A DNA stretch of 8,281 nt from Candidatus Woesearchaeota archaeon (GTDB lineage Archaea > Nanobdellota > Nanobdellia > Woesearchaeales > ARS49), in contig JAHWHT010000046.1 in the NCBI GenBank assembly GCA_019323135.1, positions 1 to 8,281 on the forward strand, read 5' to 3'. Position numbers and translations under genes: made by a program. Shown in pieces: positions 7,101 to 8,281 of the stretch (positions are counted from its first letter, which is position 1; each line of letters begins with the position of its first letter). The notes under the pieces were generated by a model. It was given only the letters and a program-made list of their open reading frames with translations, was not told where the DNA came from and made no database searches.

Positions 7101-8281
7101 TTGCTGGTCACAATAGGAAATGCAGAAGCTATGCCGCAAGAAGAGTTTCCTTTCATAATGCAGACATATGTTTTATAGCCTGCTGTTCCCTGCATCTCTT
7201 TAACAGTGCCAGTCTTGCTGGTCTTATCATTAATAATGAAGTCAATAAAATCATGCTTGCCAGGAGCAAGGCCAGTCAGTGCAACTAAAGTTTCTGGAGG
7301 GAAGTAATCTTTTTCACATGCTTCAGAATCAACAGCGCCATAACAATCCTGCCAACCAACACCTGAAGCACCATTTGCATTCTTTACACAGCCGGTTTCA
7401 GTAGAGTACTGACACACATTAATTCCGCAAGAATCGCTGCTTTTTGAAAGAAGAGAATTGTCTGGATTTAATTTAATACCGCCAGATGGACTACCACACT
7501 GACTTTGCGTGTAAGAAGTACAATCAACATAATTACAGCTTTCGCCTTTCTTTGTGTTCTTGTTAAAGAAACAAGGATCATTAACAGTTGAGAGTGCGGC
7601 TGCCTTGTCAACAGAACAAGCACTGAAAACATTGTTGAATCCTTCTTTATTTTTTGCATAAATAGAGGGTTGGGCCTGACACAAACTACAGGAATCAAAC
7701 CGAGTGTCATAACAAACACCAACACCTAAATCAGCAAAAGTATCAGTCCATGCACACTGACCAACACCACAATTATCTCTTAAACAAGAATCTTTTGAGT
7801 GATAATCATAACAAGACATCTTGGGATCACATTCATAACATTTATCTGCCACAGATGAAGAAACATCTAAGAAACAATACTGTTTAGTTCCTAAAGAACC
7901 TTCGCAAGCATTGATTGAAGAAAATACTCCTAAATCACCACCAATACTACAGTCAGAAGGCTCAACACATCTTGCAACTGTGCCGTCTGAAACACAGATA
8001 TCATTGCCTGTGCAGGAAACCTGTGGAGAGGGTGAAGAAAGTTTGTTGGCAGCATTGCAAAACCAAGACCTGCCATAAAATGCGTTAAAGGTTGCATCTC
8101 GCTTGGAGTTATAATCTGACTGGAAATCTTCAGCACTAGTAATCTTGTATCCTTTTGACTGAAAATAATCCTTGAACTGATCATAATAAAAAGCAGAGAC
8201 ACAGAAAATATCTGTAGTGGTCTGGTGCCAACACTCTAAATCACCAGTATTAACTGTGGCTGTTGCAGGATTAGAGTAATT
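4106..8281 (-). CDS. Giant Cys-rich, Ig-like surface protein with C-terminal membrane anchor and Lys-rich tail; N-terminus beyond window
   Basis: The reading frame stays open from the right edge to a TGA at 4106-4108, giving 1391 visible residues (numbered here from the edge). No signal peptide is visible because the start is outside. Order: Cys-rich head, about 1-320, with two related modules (DNCGVGQCAW and DSCGINVCQY); a linking domain to about 445; Ig/FN3-like array about 445-1062, with joints such as VDTTPP and VDPTPP; three DCGG repeats 1064-1208; TSP3-like calcium-binding motif 1211-1238; transmembrane helix about 1252-1276; basic tail 1277-1391. I count about 66 cysteines, all outside the membrane, and many N-glycosylation sequons (NVT, NIT, NLT). 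Expected topology: ectodomain out, Lys-rich tail in the cytoplasm. The tail is too long for a sortase or archaeosortase signal. First visible gene of the coupled operon; it probably serves as an adhesin, tip or stalk protein working with the pilin-like subunits. That role is inferred. Confidence 0.92.
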   Translation of the reverse strand, partial: NYSNPATATVNTGDLECWHQTTTDIFCVSAFYYDQFKDYFQSKGYKITSAEDFQSDYNSKRDATFNAFYGRSWFCNAANKLSSPSPQVSCTGNDICVSDGTVARCVEPSDCSIGGDLGVFSSINACEGSLGTKQYCFLDVSSSVADKCYECDPKMSCYDYHSKDSCLRDNCGVGQCAWTDTFADLGVGVCYDTRFDSCSLCQAQPSIYAKNKEGFNNVFSACSVDKAAALSTVNDPCFFNKNTKKGESCNYVDCTSYTQSQCGSPSGGIKLNPDNSLLSKSSDSCGINVCQYSTETGCVKNANGASGVGWQDCYGAVDSEACEKDYFPPETLVALTGLAPGKHDFIDFIINDKTSKTGTVKEMQGTAGYKTYVCIMKGNSSCGIASAFPIVTSNPRLIINDLTLQDGQSTVGLLNPGINKIKFYSVDPNKNLEVIKSVELFACDQCSGPKAVNITVARARKVGDNYYTNNLNPEFRIAFNEPAQITVASLDKAGALVSMSQNPVSGANYDYIFRLNTPLSEGKYVFSVNAKDSNGVSMDAPVILDLIVDTTPPSVVIKPNDGTEFEKTDVPVALNFSEKVELRKSSFDEIIFVDEFARQASPISLSKELTTDNGRFYSGVVSNLKPGLKIINIRAADYAGNVVRKKSYLSIFTGVPKIRMVNPSWGKTSTYSFNVTVETSNKAKCKYLYDVESPPPANQYDSGALNDFDSSDGVLHTVRQISIPYGDASEHVFSAYCKSADFDPVLQTFRMSIDLVEPTIVSAYANPATVVESAKAGINVYSTRLQVQANEDGFCKYSNTTQDFKKMEGTFPGYDESPKKSHSVLINVSDVKSYTYHVACKDKAGLVSPVKQITFDVDLTVPFAIKSTTDPYSSTEVFSLGIESNKRSYCYFGESPGDIVTCIGACDFTNGHSQKIKKPIGIYTFYVKCNTGSGGETSPVLNITMAVDPTPPVMKFVDDSSTLQGEPDISWYPDKLRVSFLGEDPETRITKYYYLLETAFTKETVVNWTPSLELNGTPIFVKANLTDGQRYVFRVKPSNLVGGEGNYSASDGVTVDFSKAPPICSNGDRDGDESDVDCGGICTGCALGKNCLQNNDCDSLYCADGKCETPTCTDGIRNGAETDVDCGGSSCPQCDLDKVCAENSDCLSENCEYGACAFNACKDGILDGTESDIDCGGACPQKCSGGMNCNLPSDCAEGLVCADNTCAIPLDLDNDGVPDNIDLCPNSAPGSVVDSEGCSVEEREALEAPSLIWSILKWILILAVLAGIGFGGYYAYKQGYLDTLLERFKKKETPAIPEKRIAPAVTKPAPKKPSPEDKINALRRFAKKEEPVGEEDDFVPVSKLKKKKPSRTDSAFAKLKAVKEPAKHKSKKKPASKKDVIEKLRKIKRKK
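4109..4444 (-). repeat. Repeated short motif in the cytoplasmic Lys-rich tail
   Basis: The 115-residue tail of the giant protein holds a recurring amphipathic motif of the form D-x(2-4)-[AK]-L-[RK]-x-[FVI]-x-K: EDKINALRRFAKK (about 1316-1328), TDSAFAKLKAVK (1352-1363) and KDVIEKLRKIKRKK at the very C-terminus (1378-1391). A looser copy, DTLLERFKKK, lies just after the membrane helix (1282-1291). The copies are joined by Pro/Lys-rich linkers. This looks like an array of short binding motifs for a cytoplasmic partner; compositional bias in a Lys-rich tail is the alternative. Confidence 0.5.
4568..4651 (-). other. Thrombospondin-type-3-like calcium-binding repeat in the giant surface protein
   Basis: Residues 1211-1238 begin DLDNDGVPDNIDLCPNSA and end DSEGC. 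The acidic DxDxDGxxDxxDxCP pattern and closing Cys match the TSP type 3 repeat, a calcium-binding loop with one disulfide. It sits between the DCGG repeats and the membrane helix, where it could stiffen the stalk. Confidence 0.8.
4655..5092 (-). repeat. Three tandem eight-cysteine DCGG repeats in the giant surface protein
   Basis: Three units of 48-49 residues start at about 1064, 1111 and 1160. Each opens C-x-[DN]-G-x-x-[DN]-G-x-E-[ST]-D-[VI]-DCGG and carries eight cysteines in near-identical spacing, fit for four disulfides. The DNA copies have a period of 147 and 144 nt (measured from the DCGG codons) and differ at many bases, so the protein is conserved but the DNA has drifted. Similar DCGG repeats occur in surface proteins of DPANN archaea and some bacteria. 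Confidence 0.88.
5093..6949 (-). other. Ig/FN3-like domain array of the giant surface protein
   Basis: About six beta-sandwich-like units of roughly 90-115 residues cover visible residues 445-1062. Boundaries are marked by short acidic-proline joints: VDTTPP (near 548), VEPTIV (near 755), DLTVPF (near 857) and VDPTPP (near 946). Units three to five share a cysteine pair, for example KCKYLYD with AYCKSAD and FCKYSNT with VACKDKAG, probably intradomain disulfides. The last unit looks FN3-like, with YVFRVKPSNLVGG. Assigned from general pattern, not from a profile match. Confidence 0.7.

Overview
The window is almost wholly coding. All six genes lie on the minus strand and read right to left. Only bases 1560-1591 and base 2595 fall outside a gene. 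The sequence is AT-rich. The N-termini of four proteins carry archaeal class III (prepilin-type) signals: a short basic leader ending KKA, KKG, TKA or KRG, followed directly by a hydrophobic helix. Together with a large Cys-rich, Ig-like, DCGG-repeat surface protein, this points to a DPANN archaeon, most likely of the Woesearchaeota/Pacearchaeota (Nanoarchaeota) type. That placement rests on remembered family resemblance, not on a search.

Layout in the direction of transcription: (1) 8281-4106, the C-terminal 1391 residues of a giant membrane-anchored surface protein whose N-terminus lies beyond the right edge. It has a Cys-rich head, an array of Ig/FN3-like domains, three eight-cysteine DCGG repeats, one thrombospondin-type-3 calcium-binding repeat, one transmembrane helix and a 115-residue Lys-rich tail. 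(2) 4109-3630, (3) 3633-2596, (4) 2594-2061 and (5) 2071-1592 are four different pilin-like proteins. Each has a cleavable prepilin leader and one N-terminal helix. (6) 1559-1 is a membrane-associated protein with a helical middle and a C-terminal kinase-like domain of the aminoglycoside/choline phosphotransferase fold. It runs off the left edge.

Genes 1 to 5 are tightly packed (two ATGA overlaps, a 1-nt gap and an 11-nt overlap), so they almost certainly form one operon with coupled translation. The natural reading is a cell-surface assembly: four minor-pilin-like subunits made with a large disulfide-rich adhesin-like protein. This is comparable in logic, but not shown to be homologous, to bacterial minor pilin/PilY1 or GspH-I-J-K tip complexes. 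The kinase-like gene follows after 32 nt that contain a T-rich/TATA-like element, so it may be read through from the operon or have its own leaderless transcript. No RNA genes, mobile elements, CRISPR arrays or plus-strand genes were found.
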